DNA of 13,063 nucleotides. It comes from an uncultured Burkholderiales bacterium. Its GTDB lineage: Bacteria; Pseudomonadota; Gammaproteobacteria; Burkholderiales; Burkholderiaceae_C. The notes beneath the pieces were generated by a model, which made no database searches, was not told the DNA's origin, and saw nothing but the letters and a program-made list of their open reading frames with translations. The stretch's first letter is position 1. Each line of letters starts with the position of its first letter. The translations under genes and the position numbers were made by a program. The stretch is taken from the NCBI GenBank assembly GCA_903953985.1, contig CAJBLW010000367.1, positions 1-13,063 on the forward strand. Reading direction: 5' to 3'. Positions 1 through 6,650 of this stretch are shown here, one piece after another.

Positions 1-1037
1 CAAACCACATGGCGCGGCCGTTTGAACAAGCATTGCGCCGCGCCAACATTCCCTACAAGGTGTCGGGCGGACAAAGCTTTTTTGACAAGGCCGAGATCAA
101 GGACCTGTGCGCCTGGTTTCGCCTGTGGATCAACAACGACGACGACCCGGCGTTTTTGCGCGCCATCACCAGCCCCAAACGCGGCATCGGCCACCAGACG
201 CTGGGCCAGCTGGGCACCTTTGCCACCCAGTACAAACTGAGTTTGTTCGAATCGCTGTTTGCGGGCAGCTTGCCCAGCGCGGTCAATGCCCGGGCGGTGG
301 CGGGGCTGCATGAATTTGGCCGCTACATCAACGACCTGGAGCACCGCGCCCGACTGACTTTGGGCAAAACAGACGCATTGGCTTTCTTGTTGGAGTGGCT
401 GAAAGAAATCGGCTACGAGTCGCACCTGTACGACGGCGAAGACAACGAAAAAGTGGCCAGCGCCCGCTGGACCAACGTGCTGGAGTTTTGCGACTGGATG
501 GCGGGGCGCTGTGGCGGCGAGATCGAAGACGCCACAGGAGCTCAAACAGGGGCAGAGGCGGCTGAGACCAAAAACCTGCTCGAGGTGGCGCAGACCATCT
601 CGCTGATTTCCACGCTGAGCGAGCGCGAAAAAGACCAAAACGTGGTCACGTTGTCGACCCTGCACGCCTCCAAGGGTTTGGAGTGGCCACACGTCACGCT
701 GGTGGGTGTGAACGAAGGCTTGCTGCCTTTCAAGCTGGGCGACGACACCACCGAAGGGGTCAGCCAAGAAGGCATTTTGTTGCGCCTGCAAGAAGAGCGC
801 CGCCTCATGTACGTGGGCATCACCCGCGCCCAACGCAGCCTGGCTGTGAGCTGGACAAGGCGCCGCAAAAAAGGCCGCGAAACCGTGGCTGCCCTGCCCA
901 GCCGTTTCATTGCCGAAATGCGGCTGGACGAAAACACCACCCGCGAAGACCCGCGCGAAAAGCTCAAGGCGCTGCGGGCCGAATTTGCGCAGCGGGCGGC
1001 CGCATCCGTCGCCGCGGCAGCGCAGGCCAAAACATGA
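1..1037 (+). CDS. rep: Rep-type ATP-dependent DNA helicase (UvrD/Rep superfamily 1), 5'-truncated
   Basis: This is the C-terminal half of a 3'-5' superfamily 1 DNA helicase that helps replication forks move past protein roadblocks. The reading frame is open from base 3 (codons for N-H precede the first ATG at 9), so the gene starts outside the window and that ATG is internal. About 344 residues remain. Visible in order: the region matching Rep 'IPYKxSGGxSFF...EIKD' early on, motif V (STLHASKGLEWP, about residue 218) and motif VI (EERRLMYVGITRAQ, about 264), which contains the arginine finger. The order and spacing fit Rep better than UvrD or PcrA, and no UvrD-type C-terminal tail is obvious. 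The tail is alanine-rich. The N-terminal half with Walker A must lie upstream. The stop overlaps the next gene by ATGA, suggesting translational coupling. Family call is firm; Rep versus UvrD is likely but not certain. Confidence 0.9.
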   Translation, partial: NHMARPFEQALRRANIPYKVSGGQSFFDKAEIKDLCAWFRLWINNDDDPAFLRAITSPKRGIGHQTLGQLGTFATQYKLSLFESLFAGSLPSAVNARAVAGLHEFGRYINDLEHRARLTLGKTDALAFLLEWLKEIGYESHLYDGEDNEKVASARWTNVLEFCDWMAGRCGGEIEDATGAQTGAEAAETKNLLEVAQTISLISTLSEREKDQNVVTLSTLHASKGLEWPHVTLVGVNEGLLPFKLGDDTTEGVSQEGILLRLQEERRLMYVGITRAQRSLAVSWTRRRKKGRETVAALPSRFIAEMRLDENTTREDPREKLKALRAEFAQRAAASVAAAAQAKT

Positions 1038-1456
1038 ATGCACCCCACTCTGGCTTTCGCACAGGGTGCTTGGGCGCCTTGGTCGTACTCTTAGCGCTGT
1101 CAGGCTGCACCAGCCTGCCGACCGCTTGCCCTGCCCCCGCAGAAGTCAAACCCGAACAACTGCATGGCATCTGGACCGTCCAACTGGACGGCACCGGCAC
1201 CCCATGGACCCTGCAGCTGGGCCCGCACCCCGAACACCAGGGAAGTCTGCGCGGTGAACTGACGCAAGGGACGCTGCGCTATCCGGTGGTGGCCGACTTG
1301 GAGGGCGGGGAGTTCACCCTGGAAGAGTCGCACGACGGCCAGCGCATCGCAGCCACCTGGCTGGGCACCGTGGTGGCAGGCAGCTGCGGCCGAGTCCTGC
1401 AAGGCCAGCGCATCGGGCCCCAGGAGCGCCGACAGGCCTTTCTCATGCAGCCCTGA
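1034..1456 (+). CDS. Small predicted lipoprotein of unknown function
   Basis: A 140-residue protein that I do not recognise as a named family. It starts at an ATG overlapping the rep stop codon (ATGA), so it is probably translated by coupling. The N-terminus has a hydrophobic stretch (about residues 13-23) ending in a good lipobox, L-S-G-C, with the lipidated cysteine at residue 25, so it should be processed by signal peptidase II and anchored to a membrane. Residue +2 is Thr, not Asp, which by the usual rule favours outer-membrane sorting. The mature part is rich in short alternating hydrophobic stretches (W-T-V-Q-L, W-T-L-Q-L, Y-P-V-V-A-D-L, E-F-T-L-E-E), suggesting a small beta-barrel or beta-sandwich; this is inference only. 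It has no visible functional link to rep beyond position. The frame is open upstream to 683, but that part lies inside rep and has no role. Confidence 0.75.
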   Translation: MNAPHSGFRTGCLGALVVLLALSGCTSLPTACPAPAEVKPEQLHGIWTVQLDGTGTPWTLQLGPHPEHQGSLRGELTQGTLRYPVVADLEGGEFTLEESHDGQRIAATWLGTVVAGSCGRVLQGQRIGPQERRQAFLMQP

Positions 1457-1478
1457 GCATGTGGTTCTGAACCCATGC
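1457..1478 (+). other. Hairpin directly after the lipoprotein stop
   Basis: Immediately after the TGA there is an imperfect inverted repeat. GCATG, a bulged T, then GGTT pairs with AACC and CATGC around a CTG loop, giving nine base pairs. No T-run follows, so it is not a canonical intrinsic terminator. It may stabilise the 3' end or help Rho-dependent ending. The rest of the gap to tonB (1479-1576) shows no strong promoter and no recognisable Fur box. Confidence 0.35.
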
Positions 1479-1576
1479 ACTGTCGGTCATTTGCACCAGC
1501 GGTCAAAATGCGCCTTCTTATCCCGCAAAATACGCAGCTTGACGCATCTTTTACCAAGCACAGCAACACCCCAAGC

Positions 1577-2302
1577 ATGACGGGCTCCACCTATTTGCAA
1601 ACCCGCTCCAAGCGTAAGCCATGGGGTTTGGGCGTGGTCGTATTGCTGCATTTGCTGGCATTCTGGGCCATTCAAGCAGGCCTTGCCCGAGACATCAGCC
1701 GCCAATTGCCCCAGGTGGTCCAAGCCATTTTGTTGCAGGAAACCCCGCCGCCTCCGCCGCCCCCAAAAATCGACCCCCCCCCTGCGCCGCTGCCACCGCC
1801 GCCCAAACCAGAAGCGCCACCACCGATCGCACCGGCGCTACCGCCTCCAGTGGCCGCCCCCAGTCCCACGCCACCGGCCCAGGTGCCACCGGTCGAAGTG
1901 GCGGTAGCGCCCAGCCCCCCCCAAAGACAGGCCATCTCAACCGTGGCCAGCAACGCTCCGCAACCCCCAGCCGCCAGCGCGGCTGCAGCTGCGCCTGCGG
2001 CCCCGGTACCCGCTGCGCCAAAAGCACGCACCCCTGCCAGCGTCAGCGCAGCCCAGTGCGACAAGCCCGACTACCCCAGTGCCTCGCGGCGCATGGAAGA
2101 AGAAGGCACGGTGAGCCTGCGCTTTTTGGTCGGGGTGGATGGCAAAGTGATTCAGTCCGAGATCGATAAAAGCTCGGGCTTCAAGCGCCTCGATGAAGCC
2201 GCCCGTGCGGGCTTGTCCAAATGCCGTTTTCAGCCCGCCACCGTGGACGGTCGCCCCGAACAAGCCTGGGCAAGCATGAAATACACCTGGCGGCTGGAAT
2301 GA
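1577..2302 (+). CDS. tonB: TonB energy-transducer protein
   Basis: TonB spans the periplasm and passes proton-motive energy from the ExbB-ExbD complex to outer-membrane receptors. From the ATG at 1577 the protein has 241 residues: a basic N-terminus (RSKRK), one membrane anchor at about 16-34 that carries a histidine (H25), a proline/alanine-rich spacer at about 56-150 with long Pro runs and Lys-Pro/Glu-Pro content, and a TonB C-terminal domain at about 165-241 (YPSASRRMEEEG, GVDGKV, then a final YTWRLE). Two cysteines (C161, C216) flank or lie in the C-terminal domain and could form a disulfide. Earlier in-frame starts exist (ATG at 1508 and 1475). I chose 1577 because it puts a short positively charged segment before the anchor; its ribosome site is weak, so the start is uncertain. 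exbB begins 59 bases later. The spacer contains C-runs of nine (1774-1782) and eight (1915-1922). Confidence 0.9.
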   Translation: MTGSTYLQTRSKRKPWGLGVVVLLHLLAFWAIQAGLARDISRQLPQVVQAILLQETPPPPPPPKIDPPPAPLPPPPKPEAPPPIAPALPPPVAAPSPTPPAQVPPVEVAVAPSPPQRQAISTVASNAPQPPAASAAAAAPAAPVPAAPKARTPASVSAAQCDKPDYPSASRRMEEEGTVSLRFLVGVDGKVIQSEIDKSSGFKRLDEAARAGLSKCRFQPATVDGRPEQAWASMKYTWRLE

Positions 2303-2346
2303 GCCACGCCAGCACACCCACGAACAAGCCCACACTGCCTCGATTC

Positions 2347-2352
2347 AAGGAG
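2347..2352 (+). promoter_or_regulatory. Ribosome binding site of exbB
   Basis: AAGGAG lies nine bases before the ATG at 2362. It decides the exbB start, because the frame is open upstream as far as 2221, inside tonB. Confidence 0.75.
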
Positions 2353-2361
2353 TCTCAACCG

Positions 2362-3207
2362 ATGCGCACCCCCATTCAACTCATCCTGGCCAGCCTGAGC
2401 CTGTCGGCCGCCTTGCTTTGCGGCGCAGTTTGGGCTAATACGTCCACGGCTGTGCCCACCTCTGGGCCTGCTGCGGCCACGGCCCTTGCCGCAACAGCCG
2501 CAGTGGGCACTCCGGCCAGCGCCTCCACGTCCAACTCGGACACCGCCGCCGTAGACAATCCGTATGGCCTGGGCGCACTGTGGGCGCAAGGCGATGCCGT
2601 GGCCAAAATCACACTGCTGATTTTGGTGCTCATGAGCGTGGGCAGCTGGTATGTGATCTTCACCAAATTCGCTGAACAATCGCGCATGCGCCAACACGGC
2701 AAAGCCGCTCAGGGTGACTTCTGGGCAGCGGCCAGCCTGCGCCAGGCCGCGGCCGGGCTGGATGCGGCCAGCCCCTACCGATTCATCACCGAAAAAGGTC
2801 TGGAGAGCGCCAACCGGCACGAAGGCCTGCTCAGCAACGTGGACTTCAACACCTGGGTCAGCATGAGCCTGCAGCGCGCCCTGGGTACGGTGCAAAGCCG
2901 CTTGCAAGACAGCCTGGCAGTGCTGGCCACGGTGGGCTCCACTGCGCCCTTTGTGGGCCTCTTCGGCACCGTGTGGGGCATCTACCACGCGCTGGTGAAA
3001 ATCGGCATGTCGGGCCAAGCCAGCATCGACAAAGTCGCCGGACCCGTCGGGGAAGCTCTGATCATGACCGCCATCGGCTTGGCTGTGGCGGTGCCGGCGG
3101 TGCTGGGCTACAACTGGCTGGTGCGCCGCAACAAGGCGGTCATGGAGGAAATCAACGCCTTCGGGGCAGACCTGCACGCCGTGTTGCTGTCTTCCACCAA
3201 GAAATAA
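2362..3207 (+). CDS. exbB: ExbB, proton-channel subunit of the TonB system (MotA/TolQ/ExbB family)
   Basis: ExbB forms the pentameric inner-membrane scaffold that, with ExbD, turns proton flow into work on TonB. The protein has 281 residues. It starts with a cleavable-looking signal peptide (cut predicted after V-W-A, residue 25), followed by an Ala/Thr/Ser-rich periplasmic stretch (26-65), as in the long ExbB form known from Xanthomonas and Pseudomonas. Three membrane segments follow at about 82-104, 187-209 and 231-255. The MotA/ExbB signature is clear: GSTAPFVGLFGTVWGIYHA (192-210) and then GPVGEALIMTAIGLAVAVPA (227-246), including the conserved Glu and Thr that face the pore. A strong AAGGAG precedes the ATG. 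It sits between tonB and exbD on the same strand. TolQ is a relative, but the neighbouring tonB and the signal peptide favour ExbB. Confidence 0.93.
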   Translation: MRTPIQLILASLSLSAALLCGAVWANTSTAVPTSGPAAATALAATAAVGTPASASTSNSDTAAVDNPYGLGALWAQGDAVAKITLLILVLMSVGSWYVIFTKFAEQSRMRQHGKAAQGDFWAAASLRQAAAGLDAASPYRFITEKGLESANRHEGLLSNVDFNTWVSMSLQRALGTVQSRLQDSLAVLATVGSTAPFVGLFGTVWGIYHALVKIGMSGQASIDKVAGPVGEALIMTAIGLAVAVPAVLGYNWLVRRNKAVMEEINAFGADLHAVLLSSTKK

Positions 3208-3232
3208 ACGCCCCCACACCGGAGACTGCGCC

Positions 3233-3649
3233 ATGGCCATGCACATCGGCACCGAGTCAGAAGAGGACATCATGAGCACCATCAACACCACGCCCTTGGT
3301 GGACGTGATGCTGGTGCTGCTGATCATTTTCTTGATCACGATCCCGGTGGTGACCACCTCCATCCAGGTCAAACTGCCACAAGAGAAAAATATGCCCCGT
3401 CAGGCTTTGCCGGAAAACCTGATCATCTCGGTGAACCAGGCCGGGCAGATTTTTTTGTACGACACCCCAATGAAAAATGCGGCGGACTTGCGTGAGCGGC
3501 TAAAAAAGTTTTCGGTGCTGCAACCCCAGCCTGAAGTACACATTCGCGGCGACGCGCAAAGCGACTTTGCCGCCGTCGGGCAGGTGATGAACGCCGTGCA
3601 ACGCGCGGGCATCGCCAAAGTCGGCTTCATCACCGACCCGGGGAACTGA
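3233..3649 (+). CDS. exbD: ExbD, first copy (TonB system, ExbD/TolR family)
   Basis: An inner-membrane protein with one transmembrane helix inside the ExbB pore and a periplasmic domain. The protein has 138 residues: a short cytoplasmic N-terminus, then INTTPLVDVMLVLLIIFLI with the essential membrane aspartate at D24, then a C-terminal periplasmic domain of alpha/beta type (VHIRGDAQ...FAAVGQVMNAVQRAG) typical of ExbD. GGAG lies eight bases before the ATG at 3233; a second ATG two codons later (3239) is less well placed. The gene starts 25 bases after exbB and ends one base before a second exbD, so all are cotranscribed. It is clearly different in sequence from the second copy, with shared blocks at the membrane helix and QPQPE-HIR, so the pair is an old duplication and not a recent one. 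Confidence 0.92.
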   Translation: MAMHIGTESEEDIMSTINTTPLVDVMLVLLIIFLITIPVVTTSIQVKLPQEKNMPRQALPENLIISVNQAGQIFLYDTPMKNAADLRERLKKFSVLQPQPEVHIRGDAQSDFAAVGQVMNAVQRAGIAKVGFITDPGN

Positions 3650-3650
3650 C

Positions 3651-4103
3651 ATGAAACCGAGCACCGGCTTTCTGAGCCACCAGCCCCCCAACTTGAGCCC
3701 GCCCGAAGAAGACGAGCTGATGATGGACATCAACACCACGCCGCTGATCGACGTGATGTTGGTGCTGTTGATCATGCTGATCATCACCATCCCTGCACAA
3801 TTGCACGCGGTCAACCTGGACATGCCCGTGGCCAGCACCACGCCGCCACCCAAGCCGCCGCAAATCGTGCGCATCGACATCGATGCCAACTCGGTGATCT
3901 CGTGGAATGGCCAAGCCTTGGCTGACCGAGCGGCTTTGCAAGCGCAACTGGCCCAGGCCGCTTCGCTGCAACCCCAGCCCGAGCTGCACATCCGTTCGCA
4001 CCCTCAGGCCAAATACGAAGCTGCCACCGCCGTGTTGGCCGGCGCCCAGCGGCAGGGTTTGAACAAGTTGGGGATTTTAGGGACGGAAAAGTTCGTCAAC
4101 TGA
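3651..4103 (+). CDS. exbD: ExbD, second copy (ExbD/TolR family)
   Basis: A second ExbD-type protein of 150 residues, starting one base after the first copy's stop. The cytoplasmic N-terminus is longer and contains S-P-P-E-E-D-E-L. The membrane helix carries the conserved INTTPLIDVMLVLLIMLII with the key aspartate at D34, and the periplasmic domain holds QPQPELHIRSHPQAKYEAA. A tonB-exbB-exbD1-exbD2 order is known in Xanthomonas campestris, where the second ExbD is needed only for some substrates; whether that holds here is inference. This copy may form a mixed ExbD dimer with the first or give substrate specificity. It is the last gene of the + strand cluster, followed by a hairpin, a REP-like element and a terminator. 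Confidence 0.9.
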   Translation: MKPSTGFLSHQPPNLSPPEEDELMMDINTTPLIDVMLVLLIMLIITIPAQLHAVNLDMPVASTTPPPKPPQIVRIDIDANSVISWNGQALADRAALQAQLAQAASLQPQPELHIRSHPQAKYEAATAVLAGAQRQGLNKLGILGTEKFVN

Positions 4104-4120
4104 AAGGCCACTGGCTTTCA
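4101..4120 (+). other. Hairpin at the end of the second exbD
   Basis: The stop codon itself forms part of an inverted repeat. TGAAAG, a bulged G, then CC pairs with GG and CTTTCA around an ACT loop. No clear T-run follows, so this is a possible stabiliser or weak terminator ahead of the stronger one at 4217-4241. Confidence 0.35.
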
Positions 4121-4150
4121 TCTCGGTTCGCAAAGCGTGTGCCACACCCA

Positions 4151-4174
4151 TCGCCCACGGGGTGGGCTCCTACA
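4151..4174 (-). repeat. Single REP-like palindromic element
   Basis: Read on the - strand this starts TGTAGGAG, then GCCCAC-CCC-GTGGGC forms a six-base-pair hairpin, then GA. The shape (conserved GGAG head plus a short GC hairpin) is that of REP elements, and both ends match the two arms of the inverted pair at 6651-6725 (TGTNGGAGC at the start, GCGA at the end). It sits in the convergent gap between exbD and tctC, a usual place for REPs. No mate in inverted orientation is seen next to it. Confidence 0.6.
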
Positions 4175-4216
4175 CAAAGGCAGGGCGACGGCACAGTGCG
4201 CAGCACGTCCAAAGCA

Positions 4217-4241
4217 AAAAGCCCGATCAGATCGGGCTTTT
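4217..4241. terminator. Bidirectional intrinsic terminator
   Basis: A perfect 11-base-pair stem, AAAAGCCCGAT / ATCGGGCTTTT, around a CAG loop. Read either way the GC-rich stem ends in a T-run (TTTT on +, TTTTT on -). It lies 21 bases past the tctC stop on the - strand and 114 bases past the last exbD stop on the + strand, so it can end both converging transcripts. Confidence 0.88.
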
Positions 4242-4261
4242 GGGGGTGCGCCAAGGGCCGA

Positions 4262-5248
4262 TCAGTCGGCGTACTTGCCTGCCGCGTCCACAGCGGCCTT
4301 GATCTTCACCATCTCAGCGGCCACAAACTTCTTGTGTTCGGCCGGGTCGGTGCGGTTGTCGGTGACCACCAAAGCGCCCAAGGCTTCATTCTTCTTGATG
4401 AACTCGGGATCTTTCAGGGCTTTCTTCAATGCATCGTTGAGCATTTTGGTGACCGCAGCAGGCGTGCCTTTGGGGGCATACAGGCCGTGCCAGATGGTCA
4501 GGTTGAAGTTTTTCATGCCCATTTCTTGCAAGCTGGGGTAGTGCTTGAGCACAGGGTGTGTGCTCAGCGGCTTGGCCGTGGTCACAGCAAAGGCCTTGAC
4601 GCGTCCGCCTTCAATCTGGGCAGTGGTGTTGGTGGTCTGGTCACACATCATGTCGACCTGGCCACCAATCAACGCGGTCATGGCGGGTGCTGTGCCACCA
4701 AACGGGATGGTGGTCATGGCTTCCTTGGTCTGCACGTTGGACTGCCACAGCAAGCCGCAGATGTGCGAGGCGGAGCCCAGACCCGCGTGCGCGATGTTCA
4801 GTTTGCCCGCATTGGCGCGGATGTAGTTTTCAAAATCACGGTAGGTGTTGGCAGGCAATTGGGGCTTACCGATCAAGGTCATCGGCACATCGTTGACCAT
4901 GCCCAGGAACTCGAAATCTTCCAGTGGCTTGTAGCCAATTTTGCGGTAGAGGGCAGGAGTTGCCGCCATGCCGATGTGGAAGAGCAACAAGGTGTGACCA
5001 TCAGGTGCGGCCTTGGCGACTTTGGTGGCACCAATCGTGCCACCTGCGCCCGCAGCATTTTCGACCACAAAGTTGCTGCCAGGAATCTGTTTGCGCATGG
5101 CTTCTGCCAGGTCGCGTGCCACGCGGTCGGTCGGGCCGCCAGCTGTGAAAGGCACCACGATGGAGACGGGCTTGCTGCCAGGGTAAGACTGGGCATGGGC
5201 CCCTACAACCACAGCGGCCAAAGCGGCCAAAGCAAACAGTTTTTTCAT
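4262..5248 (-). CDS. Bug/TctC-family periplasmic solute-binding protein
   Basis: A 328-residue periplasmic binding protein of the tripartite tricarboxylate transporter (TTT) type, a family heavily expanded in Burkholderiales. Members bind small carboxylates or similar polar ligands; the ligand here cannot be told. A signal peptide (MKKLFALAALAAVVVGAHA, cut after residue 19) is followed by the family pattern VSIVVPFTAGGPTDRVAR (28-45), ENAAGAGGTIGA (63-74), PDGHTLL (82-88), GSASHICG (158-165) and GGTAPAMTALIGGQVD (184-199). The open frame extends four codons upstream to a TTG, but the ATG at 5248 (MKKL) has a GAGG seven bases before it and gives a textbook signal peptide. No tctA/tctB membrane genes are adjacent, so it is an orphan binding protein. 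It is probably transcribed from its own promoter in the 130-base gap, where an FNR/Anr-like box is visible. Confidence 0.9.
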   Translation of the reverse strand: MKKLFALAALAAVVVGAHAQSYPGSKPVSIVVPFTAGGPTDRVARDLAEAMRKQIPGSNFVVENAAGAGGTIGATKVAKAAPDGHTLLLFHIGMAATPALYRKIGYKPLEDFEFLGMVNDVPMTLIGKPQLPANTYRDFENYIRANAGKLNIAHAGLGSASHICGLLWQSNVQTKEAMTTIPFGGTAPAMTALIGGQVDMMCDQTTNTTAQIEGGRVKAFAVTTAKPLSTHPVLKHYPSLQEMGMKNFNLTIWHGLYAPKGTPAAVTKMLNDALKKALKDPEFIKKNEALGALVVTDNRTDPAEHKKFVAAEMVKIKAAVDAAGKYAD

Positions 5249-5254
5249 TTCAAA

Positions 5255-5258
5255 CCTC
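5255..5258 (-). promoter_or_regulatory. Ribosome binding site of the Bug/TctC gene
   Basis: GAGG on the - strand lies six to seven bases before the ATG at 5248. It supports that start over the upstream in-frame TTG at 5260. Confidence 0.6.
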
Positions 5259-5351
5259 AAAAGTTGATGACCAGTGTAAGGCCAAAGTTTAGGCTTGGCT
5301 CAGCTGAAAACACTTAGGCGCTTTCCCTAGTTTCCCGCTTGAGAGAAGGTC

Positions 5352-5365
5352 ATGATCTAAATCAA
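5352..5365 (-). promoter_or_regulatory. FNR/Anr-like binding site upstream of the Bug/TctC gene
   Basis: Read on the - strand the 14 bases are TTGAT-TTAG-ATCAT, one base off the FNR/Anr consensus TTGAT-N4-ATCAA. The centre lies about 110 bases before the tctC ATG, in a non-coding gap. If it acted as a class II activator site, a -10 would be expected near 5324-5329, where TAGGGA is only a weak match. The site is well formed but the promoter around it is not convincing, so the call is tentative. Confidence 0.4.
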
Positions 5366-5378
5366 GGTCCAGACGCAC

Positions 5379-6632
5379 TCACTGGTAGCTTCTGGCGTCT
5401 TCAATCACCTTGCCGTCGTTGGCCAAACTGCCTTGCGCCACCAGATGGACGTCTCCGCGCAGCTTGGTCACATCGCGCACCGCTTCTGCCAACTTGGTTT
5501 TGAGGGCATCGTCGGCCATATGGGCCGTTTCCACATGCAAGGCCATCTTGTCGTTGGCCATCTCGCCCGTCACCACAAGCCGGGCCTTGCTCACCTCAGG
5601 GAAGCGTTTGACAATTTCAGCCACTTGGCCGGGGTGCACAAACATGCCCCGGATCTTGGTGGTCTGGTCAGCTCGGCCCATCCAGCCCTTGATACGTTGG
5701 CCGGTTCGGCCTGTGGGGCAAGTGCCCGGCAGGATGGCCGACAAGTCGCCCGTGCCAAAACGGATCAAGGGGTAGTCGGGGTTGAGCGTGGTGATGACCA
5801 GCTCGCCAACCTCGCCTTCGGGCACCGGGTCGCCGGTGCCAGGGCGCACGATCTCGACGATCACGCCTTCGTCCAGCACCAGACCTTCACGCGCAGCGGT
5901 TTCATAAGCGATCAGGCCCACATCGGCGGTGGCATAGCACTGGTAGGCATCCACGCCGTGCGCCGTCATCCAATCGCGCAGGCTGGGGGGAAAAGCTTCG
6001 CCCGAGACCAGCGCTTTGCGCACACTGGGCAGGGCCACGCCCATCTCGGCGGCTTTTTCAAGGATGATTTTTAAAAAGCTCGGTGTGCCGATGTAACCTG
6101 CAGGTTGCAACTCGGCCATGGCCGTGACTTGCTGCTCGGTCTGGCCAATGCCGCCCGGAAAAACGGTGCAGCCCAAAGCATGTGCACCCGTTTCCATCAT
6201 GGAGCCAGCGGGGGTGAAGTGGTAACTGAAACAGTTGTGGATCAGCTCGCCCGATCGAAAACCGGCAGCGAACATGGTGCGCGCCATGCGCCAGTAGTCA
6301 GCGCGGGTGCCTTCGGGCTCGTAGATCGTGCCGGGGCTGGCAAAAACACGGGTCATGCCTTGGCCAAAACCGAGCGTGCTGAACCCGCCGAACACATTGC
6401 CGCCAGCGGCACGCGAGGCCTTTTGACGTTCGAGCAATTCGGTTTTGCGGATCACGGGCAATTGGGCCAGCGCATTGCGGCTGTTGACGCTGGGGGCATC
6501 CACTGCCTTGAGCAACTCGGCAAAGGCAGGGGCTTTGTCTTTGGCGTGCGCGACCTGCGCGGGCAAAGCGGCCATCAGGGCGGCTTCGCGGACTTCAGGT
6601 GGGCGTATTTCTAGCGCGTCGTAGTGCGTCAT
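5379..6632 (-). CDS. PaaK-like adenylate-forming enzyme (phenylacetate-CoA ligase family)
   Basis: A 417-residue member of the ANL (acyl-adenylate/CoA ligase) superfamily, closest in feel to phenylacetate-CoA ligase PaaK (about 430-440 residues), which makes aryl-CoA from acid, ATP and CoA. Visible: a glycine-poor phosphate-binding region FASPGTIYEPEG (97-108) in place of the usual SSGTTGKPT, a GTPSFL (182-187) and SGEAFP (210-215) region, YATADVG (233-239) as the A5-like site, RFGTGDL (291-297) and GRADQTTKIRG (319-329) for the A7/A8 motifs, and a C-terminal DGKVIEDAR with a candidate catalytic lysine at K408. The loss of the Thr-Gly-Lys loop is the main oddity; activity and substrate may differ from true PaaK, so I give no gene symbol. 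It is the last gene of the transporter operon, 120 bases after livF, across a REP pair. No clear ribosome site precedes the ATG. Confidence 0.8.
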   Translation of the reverse strand: MTHYDALEIRPPEVREAALMAALPAQVAHAKDKAPAFAELLKAVDAPSVNSRNALAQLPVIRKTELLERQKASRAAGGNVFGGFSTLGFGQGMTRVFASPGTIYEPEGTRADYWRMARTMFAAGFRSGELIHNCFSYHFTPAGSMMETGAHALGCTVFPGGIGQTEQQVTAMAELQPAGYIGTPSFLKIILEKAAEMGVALPSVRKALVSGEAFPPSLRDWMTAHGVDAYQCYATADVGLIAYETAAREGLVLDEGVIVEIVRPGTGDPVPEGEVGELVITTLNPDYPLIRFGTGDLSAILPGTCPTGRTGQRIKGWMGRADQTTKIRGMFVHPGQVAEIVKRFPEVSKARLVVTGEMANDKMALHVETAHMADDALKTKLAEAVRDVTKLRGDVHLVAQGSLANDGKVIEDARSYQ

Positions 6633-6650
6633 AGTTGCTGGACAGATCTG

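Noticed and set aside
1479..1576. Possible sigma-70 promoter for tonB (TTGCAC at 1491, TTGACG at 1539)
   Set aside because: Neither hexamer has a good -10 at 16-18 bases, and no Fur-like palindrome is present, so I do not list a promoter.
1741..2040. CCG/CCGCC-rich stretch resembling a tandem repeat or CRISPR-like region
   Set aside because: It is the in-frame proline/alanine-rich TonB spacer with no regular repeat unit and no spacers.
2230..3372. Long open frame on the - strand opposite exbB and exbD
   Set aside because: It is the mirror of well-supported exbB/exbD codons, has low-complexity His/Gln/Gly composition and no family resemblance.
3651..4103. Second exbD as a TolR and exbB as a TolQ (Tol-Pal system)
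   Set aside because: A TonB gene leads the cluster, there are no tolA, tolB or pal genes, and ExbB has the signal-peptide form; ExbB/ExbD fits better.
4139..5317. Long open frame on the + strand opposite the Bug/TctC gene
   Set aside because: It runs through the terminator and the whole antisense of a clear binding protein; its composition is typical of a shadow frame.
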